Shown: positions 43,056 through 45,970 of the stretch, one piece after another
Numbering within the stretch: the stretch's first letter is position 1
How the letters are laid out: the number at the start of each line of letters is the position of its first letter
Origin: Campylobacterota bacterium
GTDB lineage: Bacteria; Campylobacterota; Campylobacteria; Campylobacterales; Nitratiruptoraceae
DNA length: 45,970 bases
Assembly (NCBI GenBank): GCA_009659895.1
Contig: PUXX01000019.1
Coordinates: forward strand, 1-45,970
Direction: 5' to 3'
Made by a program: the position numbers and the translations under genes
Notes under the pieces: model-generated
Told to the model about the DNA's origin: nothing
What the model saw: only the letters and a program-made list of their open reading frames with translations
The model's database searches: none

Positions 43056-44170
43056 CGCTTACGCCTTTGGCTAAAGAGTTTGGCTAGTTTTTCGTTGCTG
43101 CCGACGGCCACCGGCTCTTTGATGCGAGGATTGGGGATGAAGTAGTCTTGGGAGGCCACTTCCACTTCTATCGCCACTGGCTCGAAGCCGTTGGCGGTTT
43201 TGATGAAGACGTAGGTTTTGTTTTGCTGCTCAAAAAGAGCTTGGATAGGCAGGGCGTAATCTTTGAGGCTTTTTTGGATTACCAGTACGGGCAGTTGGGT
43301 ATCGTTTGGCAGACGAAGGGGCTCGTCGCAGAGGATTCGGGCCACTTTGAGCGAGTTGGCGCTTTGGGGGAGGATCCGATCGACTTCGCAGAGTCTATCT
43401 TTGACTTTTACCTTCATCTTCGGCTCCACTCCTTTATCGAAAGGCAGATCCAAGACGAAATTTTGGCCCAAGAGCTTGACGATCGGTTTGCCAAGAGGGG
43501 CGAAGGAGCCCTCTTTGAAAAAGAGCTTCGCCACGCTCCCTTCAAAAGGGGCTGTGATCTGGGTGTAGGTAAGAAGCTCTTTTTTAGAAGCAAGGGCGGT
43601 GATGGCTGCTTGAAGCTCGTTTCGTTTGGCGGCAAGAGCTGCTTGAGCGCTTTGAAGCTTGGCTTTTTTGGCGGCGTAGAGGGCCTCTTTGAGCTCATAT
43701 TTCTCCCTTGCCAGGGCTCCGGCTTTGTAGAGTCTGCGATCGCGCTTTAGGCTCTTGTAGGCAGCCGATTCGTCGATTTTTGCCGCATGCAAAAGCGCCT
43801 CTTGGGCTTTGATCTGGGCTTTGAGGTTTTTGACGAGGGCCTCTTGGGCGGCTATTTGGGCTTCGATCTCGCTTTTGTCCAGATCGACGAGGGGCTGATC
43901 TTTGTGGACGCTCTGTCCCTCTTGGACGTGGAGCTTTTTTACTCTTCCTGGAATCTTCGTAGCGATAAGCGCCTCGTCGTAGGCGTAGTAGCGCCCAAGG
44001 AGCCTCTTGGTCTGGTTGACCTCTTTGAGCGTCGGGTTGGCCGTTTGGACTACCAGTTCGGGCGGTTGGGGAGTGGGGAGGTTCGCTAGCTCCTCTTTTT
44101 TCTTTTTTATCAAAATGACACCCCCGGCTATGGTGAGGGCGATGAGGATGAGCCATAGGAGTTTTTTCAT
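43052..44170 (-). CDS. RND periplasmic adaptor (membrane fusion protein)
   Basis: A 372-residue adaptor joining the RND transporter to the outer-membrane channel. The N-terminal helix (LLWLILIALTIAGGVILI) anchors it. A lipoyl/barrel-sandwich part is visible in ATKIPGRVKKLHVQEGQSV and ITAPFEGSVAKLFFKEGSF, flanking a long alpha-hairpin with Ala/Lys-rich coiled coil (about 110-200). Start and stop overlap neighbours by 4 bases each, so it is tightly coupled. Confidence 0.92.
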   Translation of the reverse strand: MKKLLWLILIALTIAGGVILIKKKKEELANLPTPQPPELVVQTANPTLKEVNQTKRLLGRYYAYDEALIATKIPGRVKKLHVQEGQSVHKDQPLVDLDKSEIEAQIAAQEALVKNLKAQIKAQEALLHAAKIDESAAYKSLKRDRRLYKAGALAREKYELKEALYAAKKAKLQSAQAALAAKRNELQAAITALASKKELLTYTQITAPFEGSVAKLFFKEGSFAPLGKPIVKLLGQNFVLDLPFDKGVEPKMKVKVKDRLCEVDRILPQSANSLKVARILCDEPLRLPNDTQLPVLVIQKSLKDYALPIQALFEQQNKTYVFIKTANGFEPVAIEVEVASQDYFIPNPRIKEPVAVGSNEKLAKLFSQRRKR

Positions 44171-45387
44171 TCACCTGCCTTTAGATAGTTGATGTAAGCG
44201 ATTTTGGTGTAGAGATCGTAGTAGGTTTTGGCTAAAGAGCTTTGAGCGTTTTTGGTATTGGCGATAGCCAAGAGATAGTCGTCAATCTCGCTTCTGCCGC
44301 TCTCATATTTTATCTTTTCTATCGATTCGATCTTTTGAAGGAGTTCGAGGTTGGCTTTGAGCGAGGTGATGGTGGACTCCAAAGATGCCTTTTGGAGCGT
44401 TGCTTCTTGGAGCTTGGCTTGGAGGGCCAGTGTCTGGGCGGCGAGGTTTTTTTGGGCGATGAGAGAGGCGATTTTGCCCTTTTGATAGGTGTGGGACTTG
44501 TAGCCAAAATCAAAGAGGTTATATCCTAATGCCACCGATGTCTGCCACACTTCGGCGCTGTCGTCTTGGCCCCAGTTTTTGGCGTAGTCGGCATTGAGAA
44601 AAACTTTTGGGTAGTAAAGAGCCTTCGCCTTTTTGAGCTCCTTTTTGGCTTGGGCCGTTTGGATCTGAAGCTTTTTAATGAGATAGGGCGTAGCGTGCGT
44701 ATCTCGCAGCTCCTCTTCGCTCGCCGATTCAAAGCCATCAAAAGGTGCGCCCGTAAGAGCGCTGATGTGGGCTTTGAGAGCTTCCACAGCGTTTTTAGTG
44801 GAGACGATCTTGGAGTCGATTTGGACCAGTTGGCTTTTGATTTTGAGTAGATCCAAAGGAGCTTTGGAGCCAAGATCGACCTCTTTTTTGGTGGTGTCGT
44901 AGAGGGTTTGGAGCGCTTTTTTGTGGGCTTGGAGCGCCTCTTCGCTCTTAAGGAGCCCTAAGCCTTTGAAGTAGAGGGCTTTGATGTTGTAGATGAGCTC
45001 CTCTTTGGTGAGCTTGTAGTCTATCTGGCTCTTTTTGGCTGCCAGTTTGGAGACCTCTACTTGCGCCAAGTCCGCAAAACCTTTGAAAAGCGCTACTTTA
45101 TAAGAAGCGCCGAGAGTCGAGATATCCTTACTCACCGTGATTCCCGGAGTGATGGGCGGTGTCAAGGGTTTGAGCGTGCGAGGGATGTTGTAGTGGGTGA
45201 AGGCGCCGCTAAGATCGACCTCGCCGTACATCTTGGCTTTGTGGGCCTCCTTTTGGTGCTCTTGGAGCTTGACGGCAAGATTTTTGGCTTGGAGCGTGGG
45301 GCTTGAGCGCAGGGCTTGATCGATGGTCTCTTGGAGCGAAGCGCCATAGAGCGCCCCGCAAAGAAGGAAAAGATAGAGTCCCCTCAT
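44167..45387 (-). CDS. TolC-family outer membrane efflux protein
   Basis: A 406-residue outer-membrane channel of the TolC type, with a signal peptide (LYLFLLCGALYGAS) and two repeated helical halves rich in Ala, Lys and Leu (LQAKNLAVKLQEHQKEAHKA; LIAQKNLAAQTLALQAKLQE). It would give the pump an exit through the outer membrane. Slightly shorter than E. coli TolC. It overlaps the genes on both sides by 4 bases. Confidence 0.9.
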   Translation of the reverse strand: MRGLYLFLLCGALYGASLQETIDQALRSSPTLQAKNLAVKLQEHQKEAHKAKMYGEVDLSGAFTHYNIPRTLKPLTPPITPGITVSKDISTLGASYKVALFKGFADLAQVEVSKLAAKKSQIDYKLTKEELIYNIKALYFKGLGLLKSEEALQAHKKALQTLYDTTKKEVDLGSKAPLDLLKIKSQLVQIDSKIVSTKNAVEALKAHISALTGAPFDGFESASEEELRDTHATPYLIKKLQIQTAQAKKELKKAKALYYPKVFLNADYAKNWGQDDSAEVWQTSVALGYNLFDFGYKSHTYQKGKIASLIAQKNLAAQTLALQAKLQEATLQKASLESTITSLKANLELLQKIESIEKIKYESGRSEIDDYLLAIANTKNAQSSLAKTYYDLYTKIAYINYLKAGE

Positions 45388-45824
45388 CGCCCCATCATAC
45401 CTTTGCCCATTTTAGGATGCTTGAAGCCTTGGGGAGGGAAGTTGTCGTAGAGGTAGGATGCGATCAGTTCTAAATCTTTTTCGGGCAAATGCAGAGGTGG
45501 CATGAGGCCAAAACGCTTGACTGAGGGGCAGAGTGCCTTGGAGTGGCTTGGATTGCGGACATAATCGACGATGAAGCGCACGGCGTCGGCTTTATTGGGG
45601 TAGCGCTCCTTGACGTGCCACATCACACCCATGATAGGGGGTGCTATGAGTTTGGATCGATCTTTTGGCTTGGAGGTGACGTGACACATGGCGCAGTGGC
45701 GCTCAAAGAGCTCTTTGCCTTTTGCGTTGTCCGATTTGAGAAGGGCCGGTCTTTGGGTGTTTTGGGTGGAGCAACCTGCAAGAAGCGCTGCGGCGACGAG
45801 TGCGATGAGTGTCCATTTTTTCAT
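45384..45824 (-). CDS. Cytochrome c lipoprotein heading the efflux operon
   Basis: A 146-residue lipoprotein. LIALVAAALLAGC ends in a lipobox with Cys18, so the protein is anchored to a membrane by lipid. CAMCH (Cys44, Cys47, His48) is a single heme c site and GLMPPLHLP supplies a likely axial Met, as in class I cytochromes. It is the first gene of the RND operon and overlaps the TolC-like gene by 4 bases. Cytochromes are not a standard part of RND pumps, so the role is unclear: it may belong to respiration or to redox sensing, or be linked only by transcription. Confidence 0.88.
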   Translation of the reverse strand: MKKWTLIALVAAALLAGCSTQNTQRPALLKSDNAKGKELFERHCAMCHVTSKPKDRSKLIAPPIMGVMWHVKERYPNKADAVRFIVDYVRNPSHSKALCPSVKRFGLMPPLHLPEKDLELIASYLYDNFPPQGFKHPKMGKGMMGR

Positions 45825-45847
45825 GGTTCCATCCTTTTTAAACGAAG

Positions 45848-45853
45848 ATTATA
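45848..45853 (-). promoter_or_regulatory. Putative -10 element of the efflux operon
   Basis: On the minus strand CCGATATAATCTTCG carries TATAAT 23 bases before the cytochrome lipoprotein ATG. AAAAGGATGG follows as ribosome-binding site. Confidence 0.55.
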
Positions 45854-45875
45854 TCGGTAGTGTATGAAATTTTTG

Positions 45876-45970
45876 TTAATGGCAATACCTTTTTAACAAA
45901 CAGCTGTAATCCTCAACCCTTCGATCCCGAAAGAAGGGCCAGATATCTCGCACCTCTTTGGTGCGCTCCA
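45876..45970 (-). CDS. C-terminus of probable carbon-nitrogen hydrolase (partial)
   Basis: The last 30 codons of a gene that enters from the right edge end at TAA (45876-45878). The sequence contains VRDIWPFFRDRRVEDYS, which closely resembles the C-terminal motif RxxWPFxRDRRIDxY of nitrilase-superfamily amidases such as N-carbamoylputrescine amidase, as I recall it. The rest lies outside the window, so the enzyme and substrate cannot be confirmed. The gene ends 51 bases upstream of the cytochrome lipoprotein gene on the same strand. Confidence 0.6.
   Translation of the reverse strand, partial: ERTKEVRDIWPFFRDRRVEDYSCLLKRYCH

Overview
The window reads as chromosomal DNA of a Campylobacterota (epsilonproteobacterial) species, probably a chemolithoautotroph. 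The evidence is gene content and order rather than any species marker. A ComEC / YihY / GlcD / PgbA-like / Csd3-like block matches, from memory, the order found in Campylobacter and Helicobacter. Many genes are preceded by a -10 element of the form TTTTGCTANAAT, which is typical of this group. A sulfide:quinone oxidoreductase and two unrelated carbonic anhydrases fit a sulfide-using, CO2-fixing lifestyle. The genus cannot be fixed from the sequence alone.

Layout. 1-1580 is the end of an integrated element: an unfinished minus-strand gene at the left edge, a tyrosine integrase, and a 48-base 3' fragment of a tRNA-Arg gene that looks like an attachment site. 1625-3383 holds two membrane proteins of unknown function. 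Next come tRNA-Phe and the murD/mraY pair (minus strand). Fatty-acid genes fabG, acpP, fabF and accA (plus) follow, then a HicA-like protein, a DUF465 protein, argJ and rpmB (minus). rpe, trpF and a DnaQ-like exonuclease (plus) meet tail-to-tail a deformylase-like pseudoenzyme with a membrane tail (minus). Sqr and a 59-aa partner, a gamma carbonic anhydrase and ppk1 are all on the minus strand. A beta carbonic anhydrase follows on plus, then uvrB on minus.

21243-29694 is a plus-strand run: two small proteins, three tandem pseudopilins, priA, ispG, dnaB interrupted by a 336-residue intein, and comEC. yihY (minus), a Uma2-family gene (plus), glcD with a PgbA-like gene (minus), an M23 peptidase, mgtE and a NUDIX hydrolase (plus) follow. 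36174-45824 is a 9-gene minus-strand cluster: a cytochrome c lipoprotein, TolC-like, membrane-fusion and RND proteins, a DUF2202 protein with calcium-binding-like loops, an EF-hand protein, a response regulator, a histidine kinase and a CxxCH protein. At the right edge is the last 30 residues of a probable carbon-nitrogen hydrolase.

How the genes work together. Most of the window is housekeeping: cell wall, fatty acids, repair, replication restart and isoprenoids. The accessory or unusual parts are the tRNA-linked integrase, the DnaB intein placed inside the ATP-binding loop, the pseudopilin trio, the inactive-looking deformylase with a membrane tail, the Uma2 gene inside a conserved block, and the envelope cluster at the right. 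That cluster couples calcium-binding secreted proteins to a two-component system and lies just downstream of an efflux pump led by a cytochrome lipoprotein. It is the best candidate here for an uncharacterised system. Genes are packed tightly, with many ATGA-type operon overlaps and several convergent pairs that overlap at their 3' ends. No CRISPR array, insertion sequence, rRNA gene or gene-free stretch longer than about 300 bases was seen.
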